From contig JAGFBZ010002313.1 of assembly GCA_018398805.1 (NCBI GenBank), positions 1 to 64,000 on the forward strand: a stretch of 64,000 bases of DNA. The letters are read 5' to 3'. Below, piece by piece: positions 11,705 through 24,500 of the stretch. Below the pieces are notes generated by a model that worked only from the letters and a program-made list of their open reading frames with translations, was not told the origin of the DNA and ran no database searches. The DNA comes from Hirundichthys speculiger. Its lineage: Eukaryota > Chordata > Actinopteri > Beloniformes > Exocoetidae. The position numbers and the translations under genes are program-made. The first letter of the stretch is position 1; every line of letters starts with the position of its first letter.

Positions 11705-12732
11705 GTGCACCATGAAGTCATCCAGTAAAGGAGTCCATGTTTGCCAACACACAAGCCAGGGCATCCAAGGGCATCACCAAGAACTGGGACACCGCTGGGA
11801 CGTCTGAAGGACGTCTTTGGTCAAGGACATCTGCCAGTAGCGCTTCCACGAGTCCAGGTGGTGATTTATGATGCCGCCATGTTAATGGAGCCCAGGTACG
11901 GGGGAAACGTCCAACCAGGGGTTGGGCATCGTCATCACTGATGGACCTCTCTGTCCCCCCCAGGCTCTGGATTCCTGTTGTCCTCCTTCAGCTCCCCGTT
12001 TCAAATGTCTCCGTTCTCGTTGGCCGCATCGTTTTTCTGCTTCTCAGTCACACGGCTGTAGCTTTAGCTGAAAACGTGGCCGCGGCCCACTCAGCGGGAG
12101 GAAACGTATCTGCGGACCACACACAAGCCCCCGGGCTAACCTTCGCCGCTCCGCTCTGCCAGCTCGTGCCACCGTAGCGAACAGATTAAAGCGTCTCACG
12201 TGAACAACTGGCAAAAACAAAAAAAAAAGAAACATTTCTGAGAGCTTTTCACTCAAGAACTTGTGCCAGAGGCAACGAAGTCCACATGGAGGCTAACGGC
12301 GAGCGCGTGGGCGAGTGTTTCTGGAGTTTATAGGAGCGTAAGTGGGCGATGGGATGTGGAGTCGGAGCCGAGGAGAGGAAGTCAAGCAGCGCAGCTCTCT
12401 GACAGATCTGGGTTGTTTTAGCAGAAGCTCTGGACGCTGGTGGACATGGAGACACTAGCTAAAGCTAAAACATCCGTACGCGCAGCGTCTGTGGGCGTCA
12501 AAAAGCTCCGGTGGTTCCTGTTCACAGTGCATCAGCTCCCCAGGGTGGACGCCACCCGCTGACCGCTCATTAGCTGAGCGCTCATTAGCTGACCGCTCAT
12601 TAGCTTACCGCCGTCACGCTTTGCACGTTTTTGGTCTTTCTGGATGGTAAAGATTCATCCGGTCACCACCGGATCTTAAAATGAGGTGAAGAGTAATGCT
12701 TGAAGCATCACACTGTGGCATAAACCGAAATA
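11705..12732. other. No gene supported
   Basis: Unique-looking, moderately GC-rich sequence. A short triplication of GCTCATTAGCTGA lies at 12,565-12,605. No convincing exon. Confidence 0.45.
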
Positions 12733-13328
12733 CAATGATCCCTTATTTTTCGCGAAAATCAAAATTCGCTAACTAGAGCCAGAGCCTCCCGAGCCTCAAT
12801 AATGTGTTTAAAATATGTTTAAAAAACCCCAAAAAGTAGCGAAACAAGACAAAGGCTCAACTGTGGTCTTTCTGTTACCTTCACAGCCTCTGGTCTCTGA
12901 ACCGTAGTAAACAAACTGCTAGTATTGTGCTATTTTTGGCTCGTAATTAGCGGCTAACACGCTAACAACAACAAAAGAAAAAGTCTGGTTTTCTCTGCAT
13001 GGAACGGGAACTTTATTCTGGCACTGCAGGAACTTGTAACATCACACAGGTTGTATTGTTGGGCTCCTGTCGGTTAACAGAGAATGTTAACGACACACAC
13101 ACTCCATTACCCATAAGGCCACACCATTACCCATAAGGCCACCTTCTTAAAGGGGCCAGGCTGGCTCACAGCATTTCTTTACTGTGAGAGAACGTGCACA
13201 ACATCCTGTGATGTTTCCGCAAGTTTTCTTGATTTTTTAAAATATTATATATTTCTGAAAAATCCGCGAATAACTAAAAAATAACTAAAACCGTGGAACT
13301 TAAAGCGCGAATTGGCGAGGGATCACTG
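12733..13328. mobile_element. Non-autonomous pogo/Tigger-like mariner element
   Basis: It is flanked by TA on both sides (12,731-12,732 and 13,329-13,330). The left end is CAATGATCCCTTATTTTTCG and the complement of the right end is CAGTGATCCCTCGCCAATTC. The CAGTGATCCCTCG terminus with a TA target is the classic form of vertebrate Tigger/pogo-type elements. At 596 bp with no transposase frame it is a non-autonomous derivative. It contains an internal duplication of CCATTACCCATAAGGCCAC near 13,105-13,143. Confidence 0.85.
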
Positions 13329-13330
13329 TA

Positions 13331-15297
13331 CGACAAACTGCCAAGCACGGTGGTGGAGGGCTGATGATTGGGGCCCAGTCCCAGTTTTTATCCTCCCTCT
13401 CCTCTCCACTTCCCCTCGTCTCCTCCATCTGTGATCAGAGTGAACATGGACGTCAGGAGACACAGAGATGTCAGGAAGTTAGTAAGAAATCCATCAAAAT
13501 GGCATCAAATTAACAATCTAATGGTTGTTGTTTTCAGATCTTAATTTGTGGTTAAAATGCAACGTAAAACGTAAAACTGCTGTACGTAAGAAAGCAACGT
13601 ATTTACCTGGTTCATTCTCACCTGTCAGTCAAGCGAGTACCGCCCAGAGGGATCATTTAGGCTCAGCTCGGCTCGGCTCACGCCAAGTCACATGACCTCA
13701 TTCTGCTCCAAAACAAGGACCGGCGGGGGCGTGGCCGTAAATGGTTATTTCTGCCGTGACCTACGGGGGTCCGTGGAGCCTCAGCCTCAACTCCTAGTGG
13801 TCATTTGAGGAACTGCGAGTTTCTTTTTTCGTCATCTGTGTTGACGATAGATCGGCTACAGCCAGTGAGGTGGTACGGGTTAGAATTACATAGCGTGCCT
13901 TTAAATATATACATATGTATATGATACCGATACTGAGGTGACCTTGGTGGGCGTGACCTCAGTGGGCGTGACCTCTCTGCGTCCAGACTAGTCTCAGGTT
14001 AAATTCAGGTCCCAGGGTCCATTTCCGTCCCCGCCAGAGAGGCTTTCAGGAACCTCGGCGGGGCCTTCAGCTCCTTCAGTGTCTGCTCTTCTTCTTTTAT
14101 CGCTTCGTTCTTTTGCTGGAACATCATCAACACAACAGTTCGTTTCCTTCACGCCGTCTGGCAGCAGCTCCAGAGAAACGAGGCGTCTCTGGAGTGAAGC
14201 TGGAGACGGAGACGGCGGCGCATCCCTAATGAGCGAGCGCTGCGTTCTCTTCGCTGAGGACCGATTCAGATATTTTATCATACTGCTGGAAGCACTGCAG
14301 ACCCGGTGGGCTGAACTGAAGCGGGGCGCTCATCCATCATGGCTGACGACATGCCGCTATCTGCTCTGTTTGCTGACAGCGGCCTATTTTTCACAACGGC
14401 ACGCTTCATTTTGCAGAAACCAGAATGTCATGTTTCCTTTCCAGGAGCATCTGAGACACAGAACAGGACTCGTGTTCACACCCAGACAGAGACGAGCTTC
14501 ACGTCTGCTCAGAACCGAACCGGACCTTCAGTCGACGGGGCGTGAGCTCCAAACGGGCCGGTGGCGGTCCATCGGTGCAGCTCTGAACGTCCTCAGACTC
14601 GTCTCTGTAGGACGGTTTTCAAGGAGACCTTCACCCTGACTGGGCCGAATTAAAGCGAGTGACAGCCCATGATGAAGACTGTAAAAAAGAGAGAGAGAGA
14701 AGAGAGAGCGAGGGAGTGATAATGAATGAAGAGATGAAGAAAGGACTAATTTAAGACGGTGTAAATGGGTTGGAGAGATTCACCCAGACAGAAATCCAGA
14801 TGTCAGCAGCGTCACTTTAGTCCTGCTGCTCGATCTGAAAATGAGCAAACGCGCGAGACAACGGTCAGATTTCAGGTCAGACAGGTGAGCAGCAGGTGAT
14901 ATTCCGGTATTTTAATTACCAGCAGCATCTTCATCTATGACCTAGAGGCGGGGCCTCGGCTGACCTAGAGGCGGGGCTTCGGCTGACTGAGGTCGTGTTA
15001 TCTCTGAAATATGGAGAGGACTCTGCTGAGCCTTTATTCACAGGTCAGAGGTCAGGAAAAACGATGACAGCCAGGCATCATGGATCAAAACACCAGTTTA
15101 AATAGAAGAAATAAAAGAAATAAACTCCAACTCCTGATGTCAGTGAACTGTTGTTTCCAGTTTAGACCTGGTTGGTTTTCAACGGTTGGAAAACAGACTT
15201 AATGCAGCTCTGCAACCAGAGAAATGCACTGAAAATGAGCCTAATTAATCATAAAAGATAATGATCAAATATAATAATTATTTGAAATAAAAAATTT
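13331..15297. other. No gene supported
   Basis: Contains a 29-bp minus-strand remnant of the TGCAGTTCC dispersed family (13,791-13,819, CTAGTGGTCATTTGAGGAAC), a GA-rich run at about 14,690-14,715 and a duplicated GACCTAGAGGCGGGGC near 14,939-14,985. The 186-codon plus-strand frame at 14,079-14,639 has no recognisable domain and I do not call it a gene. Confidence 0.5.
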
Positions 15298-15320
15298 ATA
15301 TATATATATATATATATATA

Positions 15321-15352
<32 letters not shown>
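15298..15352. repeat. TA microsatellite
   Basis: About 27 TA units with one TC interruption. A second shorter TA run lies at about 15,523-15,568. Confidence 0.95.
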
Positions 15353-15355
<3 letters not shown>

Positions 15356-15474
15356 TAGGGCTGTCAATTTCTCAAAATAATTATTCAGATTAATCACATG
15401 ACTGTCAATAGTTTAATCATGATTAATCGCAAATTAATCACATATTTTTATCTGTTCTAAATCTAAATCTAAAA

Positions 15475-15521
15475 CTAAAAGTGAAGAAAAAATGGTGGTC
15501 TAAGAATTTTTTTCATGACTG
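15475..15521. repeat. End fragment of the 31.6-kb Tc1/mariner MITE family
   Basis: AGTGAAGAAAAAATGGTGGT then CTAAGAATTTTTTTCATGACTG, followed by TA. This matches the right terminal repeat of the element at 31,655-32,025. Confidence 0.75.
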
Positions 15522-15767
15522 TAATATATATATATATGTATATATATATACACTATATATATATATAATGATAAAGTAACAAAGCAAGATAAATAATGTC
15601 ATATTTCCACGTCTGAAATTGTAAATCGTGGCGTGAACAGAACAACAGCTTTAAATAATTTCTCCTGAAGTGGTAAAAAAAATCCCCCCTCCCCCTCCCC
15701 CCAGTCGTTAGGGTTTTAGGGTTACTCCACAGAGACCAAAGCTCCTGTCTGAACCAGCTGGAAACGA

Positions 15768-15857
15768 GTTTATTTCTGCTGTAAAGTTGGCCAGTTTAAC
15801 ATTTTAACAGGGCGACTCTCTTTCTGACCCTAGTGGTCAGTCGAGGAACTGCACCTT
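15768..15857 (-). repeat. Copy of the TGCAGTTCC dispersed element, minus strand
   Basis: Read on the minus strand it has, in order, GTGCAGTTCCTCGACTGACC, ACTAGGG, TGTTAAAATG, CAACTTTACAGCAGAAATAAAC. This is the same order as in the copies at 5.0 and 37.0 kb. Confidence 0.75.
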
Positions 15858-16000
15858 TTCTTCTTCTGGGGTCTCATCAGATCAGAGGTGTCTCCTCTGG
15901 GTCTAAACCAGACGTGATCTCCTCAGACCTGGTTGGTGGAGGTTTCTTCAGGGACCTGGTGTCTCCGTGGTCCAGGTCCACTCGTCTCCTGTGTCTCTAC

Positions 16001-16136
16001 GGTACCTGATCGGTACCTGATCGGTACCTGATCGTTACCTGATCGGTACCTGATCGGTACCTGATCGGTACCTGATCGGTACCTGATCGGTACCTGATCG
16101 GTACCTGATCAGTACCTGATCAGTACCTGGTACCTG
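16001..16136. repeat. 11-bp minisatellite GGTACCTGATC
   Basis: About twelve near-perfect tandem copies. Each contains the palindrome GGTACC and a TGATC(A/G) junction. One unit has GTTACC and the last units have AGTACC. The high uniformity points to recent expansion. Confidence 0.95.
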
Positions 16137-16766
16137 AAGCAGGTGGACGGGTTAATCTGCTGGTCTTTTACGCTCACATCCCTGGATGTGACTTCATCTG
16201 AGCTCTAAACCCCCCTCCCCCGCGAGGACTCGTCACCACATTTAACTCTCGTAAAATATGTGAAAACTTTGTATTTATTTATTTTTGTAGCAGATGAAAT
16301 AGTTTTGAACATCTTCCCAGAGATTAGCTGTGACATTTTGCTGGGAACACAACGTCCTGCTGCTTTTCCTGGAGAAACTAAATAACAGATCTGTAACCTC
16401 CACCCCCCCCCCCCCCCCCCATCCAACCCTGAGCTACTTTACATTTCACAGAAAACCCGTTCTTATCTTTTCAGATGCCTCTATTGTCTATTCTGTTTCA
16501 TTTATCTCATCTGAAAGCACACGCAGTGCTTCTTCAGATCAGACAAGACGCTTTTATTTGGGCTTCAGAGCTCTTTCTTTCTTTCTTTCTTTTTTAATAC
16601 ATTAGCTTTTTTGTTTCCATTCAAATATGATTTCAGTTACAGTAAAAATATAACTGAGCCTGCTTCCAGTTTTATTGATTCGAGCATAAATAAGTAGAGG
16701 ATCAAAATCCAGATGTAAAACACTGAAGCTGGACTAGATGCCTCCTCTGCTCCAGGTCTTCTCCTG
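16137..16766. other. No gene supported
   Basis: Contains an 18-base C-run (16,403-16,420) and a short TTTC run near 16,576-16,591. Nothing else recognised. Confidence 0.5.
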
Positions 16767-17000
16767 GATGGACAGGCCTGAAACTGGCCTCCAGGGGCCA
16801 CATGGATCCTGGAGCCCTGAAACAGGCCTGAAACTGGCCTCCAGGGGCCACCCGGACCCTGGAGCCCTAAAACAGGCCTGAAACTGGCCTCCAGGGGCCA
16901 CCTGGACCCTGGAGGCCTGAAACAGGCCTGAAACTGGCCTCCAGGGGCCACCTGGTTGCTGGGGGCCTGAAACAGACCTGAAACTGGCCTCCAGGGGCCA
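16767..17000. repeat. 50-bp minisatellite
   Basis: About five copies of a 50-bp unit containing ACAGGCCTGAAACTGGCCTC, then CAGGGGCCACCTGGACCCTG. The inserted hAT element at 17,017 lies just after the last copy. Confidence 0.9.
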
Positions 17001-17016
17001 CCTGGACCCTCACCAC

Positions 17017-17206
17017 TAGGGATGGGAATTGATATGATTTTCCCGATTCCGATATCGATACTGTTTAACGATTCGATTCTTTATCGATTCTCTTATCGAT
17101 TCTAATTTGGGATGGAATTGAAACACACGGAACCGGTTCTCTACAGGAACCGGTTCTCTACAGGAACTGGTTCTCTACAGGAACTGGTTCTAGATTCCCA
17201 ACCCTA
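17017..17206. mobile_element. 190-bp hAT MITE with perfect 8-bp target duplication
   Basis: It begins TAGGGATGGGAATTGA and ends GATTCCCAACCCTA, so the termini are inverted repeats. CTCACCAC occurs directly on both sides (17,009-17,016 and 17,207-17,214), the 8-bp duplication expected of hAT. It shares both ends and the GGAACCGGTTCTCTACA block with the 985-bp element at 34,407-35,391, and is therefore an internally deleted relative. Here that block is expanded to four tandem copies of about 18 bp. Confidence 0.9.
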
Positions 17207-17660
17207 CTCACCACCTCAACTGTCTCCTCCTGATTAGCCTCTCTTCACTAAGTTCCTCCCAGATGACAGAACCTCTGCTCCATCTCAGCAACGGAGATGT
17301 TCCAGCTGTTGCAGGACGACCTCTGACCTCTGACCCCTCCTCCTGACCGGGATCTTTATAGCTTCGTGGAAAGATGGCCGACTCCTTCCTTCTGAGCCAA
17401 ACGCTGCATTTATTTCTCCATACAGAGAACAGTTCCAGGATCAGTGCTGAAGCTTCAGTCCACCTCCACTGAGTAGGAAACAAGTCCCCCCCTCCCCCCA
17501 GGCAGGAGGGGAGGGGGGGGGCACTTCCTTATCTGGTATCAGAAGGTACCAGATGTGGAGCTCAGTGGCTCTAAACTGTTAGAGGTGAATGAAGCATGAT
17601 GGGATGTGATGCAGGCTGCAGAGAACAAAACTAATCACATCTATAAAATAATCACAGTTA

Positions 17661-17984
17661 TAGGGGTGTAAAAAAAAAAAAGATTTGGCAATATATTGTC
17701 CAATATAATATCGATTTTTCAGCTCCTAATATCAATTTTTTTTATTGGTCACTAATGGTTACTTAAATGTGCAAAAACACTAATAATAAACAATAAATAG
17801 GTTGTTTTGAAGCAAATAGTTTTGACTCAATTTGTCCTGATCAATATCATCTGATGAACATATACAGCAACTTGATTTTTCATCTCTACTTTTAATTTTG
17901 ATATTAACTGGGTAGAATATCGCAATATATTGCGATATCGCGATAATATCGTATTGCGAGGTCCTTGCCAATATTCACCCCCTA
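17661..17984. mobile_element. 324-bp hAT-like MITE
   Basis: It begins TAGGGGTGTAAA and the complement of its right end reads TAGGGGGTGAATATTGG. The interior is rich in CAATATATTG/ATATCGCG motifs that pair between the two arms. The flanks CACAGTTA and AGCAGTTA share six of eight bases, a weak target duplication. Confidence 0.7.
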
Positions 17985-18579
17985 AGCAGTTATAGTTAAA
18001 ATACCAAAAGTAAACGTGTCCTGCAGATATAAGAGATTCTATTGACTCATAATTATAACGTATTCAAAGATGGACAGAAGGTGTGACGTCCAGGTGAGCA
18101 GTTGCGGTGTTTCAGCTGTATTTTATTTTATTTTATTTTGCCTGTTATTTGAGCCAAATCCGGACCATCCGTGACACGGGGCGTTCATGCGGGCGCAGCG
18201 GCGCGCTACCCCCCCCCCCCCCCCCCCCCCCCCTCCAGGCGTGGCGGGACGATAAATCACGCGGCTAACAGAGTGAAACCCCCGTCAGCTGAGAGAAGAT
18301 GGCCGTTTATGAATATATATGGGAGGGGCGGGCACAGCCCCCCCCCCCCCCCCCCCCCCCTCATCCGCCATCTCAGGTCTCTGACATGATTGAGCGGTTT
18401 TTATGATCCTGACGGCAGCACGCGCTCTGTGTGAGAGCAGATATTCACGTGCACACAGTCTGCAGACACACAAAAACACACACACGCAACTGACGTGAAT
18501 GAATGGGAGTCGCGCATATGTGGCGTCTTATGAAGAAATCAGATCAGGTGGCTCTTCTCCTTATCCATCTATCCATCCA
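17985..18579. other. No gene supported; two long C-runs
   Basis: Holds a TATTT run (about 18,120-18,139), a 25-base C-run (18,209-18,233) and a 23-base C-run (18,338-18,360). A few ATCC units (about 18,562-18,579) precede the giant array. Confidence 0.6.
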
Positions 18580-21500
18580 TTCAGTTCTGGGTGGAAATGA
18601 CTCAGTTCTGGGTGGAAACGAGTCAGTTCTGGGTGGAAACGACTCAGTTCTGGGTGGAAATGACTCAGTTCTGGGTGGAAACGAGTCAGTTCTGGGGGAA
18701 ACGAGTCAGTTCTGGGTGGAAACGACTCAGTTCTGGGTGGAAACTCAGGGGGAATCAGTTCTGGGTGGAAATGACTCAGTTCTGGGGGGGAAACGAGTCA
18801 GTTCTGGGGGAAACGAGTCAGTTTCTGGGTGGAAATGACTCAGTTCTGGGTGGAAACGACTCAGTTCTGGGGGAAACGAGTCAGTTCTGGGGTTTCTGGG
18901 GGAAACGAGTCAGTTCTGGGTGGAAATGACTCAGTTCTGGGTGGAAAGGACTCAGTTCTGGGTGGAAACGAGTTCAGTTTCTGGGGGGAAAATGACTCAG
19001 TTCTGGGTGGAAACGAGTCAGTTCTGGGGGATCAGGAAACTCAGTTCTAGTCAGTTCTGGGTGGAAAGACTCAGTTCTGGGGAAACTCAGTTCTGGGTGG
19101 AGTTCTGGGGGAGAAACTAAACTCAGTTCTGGGTGGAAATGACTCAGTTTCTGGGTGGAAATGACTCAGTTCTGGTTCTGGGGAAACGAGTCATTCTGGG
19201 GGAAACGAGTCAGTTCTGGGTGGAAACGACTCAGTTCTGGGTGGAAATGACTCAGTTCTGGGTGGAAACAAGTCAGTTCTGGGGAAACTCAGGGGGGAAA
19301 CGACTCAGTTCTGGGTGGAAACGAGTCAGTTCTGGGTGGAAACGACTCAGTTCTGGGGGAAACGAGTCAGTTTGGGGTGAAAACGAGTCAGTTCTGGGTG
19401 GAAACTCAGTTCTGGGGGAAACGACTCAGTTCTGGGGAAACGAGTCAGTTCTGGGGGAAACGAGTCAGTTCTGGGTGGAAACGAAACTCAGTTCTGGGTG
19501 GAAATGACTCAGTTCTCTGGGTGGAAAACGACTCAGTTCTGGGGGAAACGACTCAGTTCTGGGTGGAAACGACTCAGTTTCTGGGTGGAAACGACTCAGT
19601 TCTGGGGAAACGACTCAGTTCTGGGTGGAAATGAAACTCAGTTCTGGGTGGAAATGACTCAGTTCTGGGGGAACTCAGTTCTGGGTGAAACGACGTTCTG
19701 GGGTGGAAACGACTCAGTTCTGGGTGGAAAGTTTCTGGGTGGAAACGAGTCAGTTCTGGGTGGAAAACGACTCAGTTCTGGGTGGAAACGACTCAGTTTC
19801 TGGGGGGAAACGACTCAGTTCTGTTGGGGAACGGTCAAGTTCTGGTGGAAACGACTCAGTTCTGGGGGGGTGAAACGACTCAGTTCTGGGGAAACGAGTC
19901 AGTTCTGGGTGGAAACGACTCAGTTCTGGGGAAACGAGTCAGTTCTGGGTGGAAATGACTCAGTTCTGGGGGGAAACGACTCAGTTCTGGGTGGAAAACT
20001 CAGTTTCTGGGGAAACGACTCAGTTCTGGGGGAAACGACTCAGTTTCTGGGTGGAAACGACCAGTTTCTCTGGGTGGAAATGACTCAGTTCTGGGTGGAA
20101 AATGACTTCAGTTCTGGGTGGAAACGACTCAGTTCTGGGGGGAAACGAGTCAGTTTCTGGGTGGAAACGACTCAGTTCTGGGTGGAAAGGGTTCTGGAAA
20201 CTGGTTTGAAACGAGTCAGTTTCTGGGGGAAACGACTCAGTTCTGGGGAAACGAGTCAGTTCTGGGTGGAAATGACTCAGTTCTGGGGGAAACGACTCAG
20301 TTCTGGGGGAAACGAGTCAGTTCTGGGGGAAACGAGTCAGTTCTGGGTGGAAATGACTCAGTTCTGGGTGGAAATGATTCATTTCTGGGTGGAAACGAGT
20401 CAGTTCTGGGGGAAACGAGTCAGTTCTGGGTGGAAACGACTCAGTCTGGGGGGGAAACTCAGGGGGAAACGGACTCAGTTCTGGGTGGAAATGACTCAGT
20501 TCTGAGTGGAAATGACTCAGTTCTGGGGGAAACAAGTCAGTTCTGGGTGGAAACGACTCAGTTCTGGGTGGAAACGACTCAGTTCTGGGTGGAAACGAGT
20601 CAGTTCTGGGTGGAAACGACTCAGTTCTGGGTGGAAACGAGTCAGTTCTGGGTGGAAACGACTCAGTTCTGGGGAAATGACTCAGTTCTGGGGGAAACGA
20701 CTCAGTTCTGTGTGGAAACGAGTCAGTTCTGGGTGGAAACGACTCAGTTCTGGGTGGAAACGACTCAGTTCTGGGTGGAAACGAGTTCTGGGGAAACGAG
20801 TCAGTTTCTGGGTGGAAACGACTCAGTTCTGGGAAACGAGTCAGTTTCTGGGGGAAAAACGACTCAGTTCTGGGTGGAAAAACTCAGTTCTGGGGAAACG
20901 ACTCAGTTCTGGGGGGAAACGACTCAGTTCTGGGTGGAAACGACTCAGTTCTGGGTGGAAATGACTCAGTTCTGGGTGGAAATGAGTCAGTTCTGGGTGG
21001 AAACGACTCAGTTCTGGGGGAAACGAGTCAGTTCTGGGTGGAAATGACTCAGTTCTGGGGGAAACGACTCAGTTCTGGGGGAAACGAGTCAGTTCTGGGG
21101 GAAACGAGTCAGTTCTGGGTGGAAATGACTCAGTTCTGGGGGAAACGACTCAGTTCTGGGGGAAACGAGTCAGTTCTGGGTGGAAATGACTCAGTTCTGG
21201 GGGAAACGACTCAGTTCTGGGGGAAACGAGGGGGGTTCTGGGGGGAAACAAGTCAGTTCTGGGTGGAAACGACTCAGTTCTGGTGGAGGAGTCAGTTTCT
21301 GGGGGAAAACGACTCAGTTCTGGGTGAAACGACTCATTCTGGGTGGAAACGACTCAGTTCTGGGGAAATTCAGGGGTGGAAATGACTCAGTTCTGGGTGG
21401 TAAAACGACTCAGTTCTGGGGGAAACGACTCAGTTCTGGTGGAAATGAGTTCTGGGTGGGTCAGGAAATGACTCAGTTCTGGGTGGAAAACTCAGTTCTG

Positions 21501-24500
21501 TGGGAAACGAGTCAGTTCTGGGGTGGAAAAACGACTCAGTTCTGGGGGAAACGAGTCAGTTCTGGGTGGAAATGACTCAGTTCTGGGTGGAAATCAGTTC
21601 TCAGTTCTGGGTGGAAACGACTCAGTTCTGGGGGAAAGGAAACGACTCAGTTCTGGGGGAACATGGGGTGGAAACGACTCAGTTCTGGGTGGAAATGACT
21701 CAGTTCTGGGGGGGAAACAGTCAGTTCAGTTCTGGGGGAAACGACTCAGTTCTGGGGGAAACGAGTCAGTTCTGGGTGGAAATGACTCAGTTCTGGGTGG
21801 AAATGACTCAGTTCTGGGGAAACGACTCAGTTCTGGGGGAAACGACTCAGTTCTGGGTGGAAATGATCAGTTCTGGGGGAGGAAACGAGTCAGTTCTGGG
21901 TGGAAATGACTCAGTTCTGGGGGAAACGACTCAGTTCTGGGGGAAACGAGTCAGTTCTGGGGGAAACGAGTCAGTTCTGGGGGAAACAAGTCAGTTCTGG
22001 GTGGAAACGACTCAGTTCTGGTGGAAACGAGTCAGTTCTGGGGGAAACGACTCAGTTCTGGGTGGAAACGACTCAGTTCTGGGTGGAAACGACTCAGTTC
22101 TGGGTGGAAATGACTCAGTTTGGGTTGTAAAAACGACTCAGTTCTGGGGGAAAACGACTCAGTTCTGGTGGAAATGATTCAGTTCTGGGTGGAAATGACT
22201 CAGTTCTGGGTGGAAACAACTCAGTTCTGTGTGGAAACGAGTCAGTTCTGGGTGGAAACGAGTCAGTTCTGGGTGGAAACGACTCAGTTCTGGGTGGAAA
22301 TGACTCAGTTCTGGGGGAAACGACTCAGTTCTGTGTGGAAACGAGTCAGTTCTGGGTGGAAACGACTCAGTTCTGGGGGAAACGACTCAGTTCTGGGTGG
22401 AAACGACTCAGTTCTGGGTGGAAACGAGTCAGTTCTGGGTGGAAACGACTCAGTTCTGGGGGAAACGAGTCAGTTCTGGGTGGAAATGAGTTCTGGGTGG
22501 AAAACTCAGTTCTGGGTGGAAACGACTCAGTTCTGGGGGAAACGACTCAGTTCTGGGGGAAACGACTCAGTTCTGGGTGGAAACGACTCAGTTCTGGGTG
22601 GAAATGACTCAGTTCTGGGTGGAAATGACTCAGTTCTGGGGGAAACGAGTCAGTTCTGGGTGGAAACGACTCAGTTTCTGGGGGTGGAAACGATCAGTTC
22701 TGGGTGAAAAACGACTCAGTTCTGCTGGGGGAAACGACTCAGTTTCTGGGGGAAACGAGTCAGTTCTGGGTGGAAATGACTCAGTTCTGGCTGGAAAAGG
22801 AAAACGACTCAGTTCTGGGGGAAACGACTCAGTTCTGGGGTGGGGAAACGAGTCAGTTCTGGGTGTGGGGTGGAAATGACTCAGTTCTGGCTGGAAATGA
22901 TTCTGGTTCTGGGTGGAAACGACTCAGTTCTGGGGGAAACGACTCAGTTTCTGGGTGGAAACGAGTCAGTTCTGGGTGGAAACGACTCAGTTCTGGGGGA
23001 AATGGAAAAAGGGGTGGAAACACTCAGTTCTGGGGGAAAAGAAAGTTGGGGAAACGATCAGTTCTGGGTGGAAACGACGAAACTCAGTTCTGGGTGGAAA
23101 TGACTCAGTTCTGGGTGGAAACTCACTGGGTGGACTCAGTTCTGGGGGAAACGAGTCAGTTCTGGGTGGAAATGACTCAGTTCTGGGGGAAAGGACTCAG
23201 TTCTGGGGGGAAACGAGTCAGTTCTGGGGGAAACGAGTCAGTTCTGGGTGGAAATGACTCAGTTCTGGCTGGAAACGACTCAGTTCTGGGGGAAAGGGTT
23301 CTGGAAATGACTCAGGGGGAACTCAGTTCTGGGGGAAACGAGTCAGTTCTGGGGGAAACGAGTCAGTTCTGGGTGGAAATGACTCAGTTCTGGCTGGAAA
23401 TGATTCATTTCTGGGTGGAAACGAGTCAGTTCTGGGGGAAACGAGTCAGTTCTGGGTGGAAACGACTCAGTTCTGGGTGGAAATGACTCAGTTTTGGGCG
23501 GAAACGACTCAGTTCTGGGTGGAAATGACTCAGTTCTGAGTGGAAATGACTCAGTTCTGGGGGAAACAAGTCAGTTCTGGGTGGAAACGACTCAGTTCTG
23601 GGTGGAAACGACTCAGTTCTGGGTGGAAAAACGAGTCAGTTCTGGGTGGAAACGACTCAGTTCTGGGGAATGGACTCAGTTCCGGGGGAAACGACTCAGT
23701 TCTGGGTGGAAACGAGTCAGTTGGGAAAACGACCAGTTGGGGAAACGACTCAGTTCTGGTGGAAACGAGTCAGTTCTGGGGGAAACGAGTCAGTTCTGGG
23801 TGGAAACGACTCAGTTCTGGGGGAAACGAGTCAGTTCTGGGTGGAAATGACTCAGTTCTGGGTGGAAATAACTCAGTTCTGGGTGGAAACAACTCAGTTC
23901 TGGGGGAAACGACTCAGTTCTGGGGGAAACGACTCAGTTCTGGGTGGAAACGACTCAGTTCTGGGTGGAAATGACTCAGTTCTGGGTGGAAATGAGTCAG
24001 TTCTGGGTGGAAATGACTCAGTTCTGGGGGAAACGACTCAGTTCTGGGGGAAACGAGTCAGTTCTGGGGGGAAACGAGTCAGTTCTGGGTGGAAATGACT
24101 CAGTTCTGGGTCGAAACGACTCAGTTCTGGGGGAAACGAGTCAGTTCTGGGTGGAAATGACTCAGTTCTGGGGGAAACGACTCAGTTCTGGGGGGAAAGT
24201 GGGGGAAACGAGTCAGTTCTGGGGGAAACAAGTCAGTTCTGGGTGGAAACGACTCAGTTCTGGTGGAAACGAGTCAGTTCTGGGGGAAACGACTCAGTTC
24301 TGGGTGGAAACGACTCAGTTCAGGGTGGAAACGACTCAGTTCTGGGTGGAAATGACTCAGTTCTGGGTGTAAACGACTCAGTTCTGGGGGAAACGACTCA
24401 GTTCTGGTGGAAATGATTCAGTTCTGGGTGGAAATGACTCAGTTCTGGGTGGAAACAACTCAGTTCTGTGTGGAAACGAGTCAGTTCTGGGTGGAAACGA

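Noticed and set aside
10829..11764. 311-codon minus-strand frame of WEEHLGGVI repeats
   Set aside because: Entirely within the pyrimidine-rich minisatellite. Overlapping frames in other registers are equally open.
14079..14639. 186-codon plus-strand frame
   Set aside because: No recognisable domain, no splice context and an overlapping open frame on the other strand.
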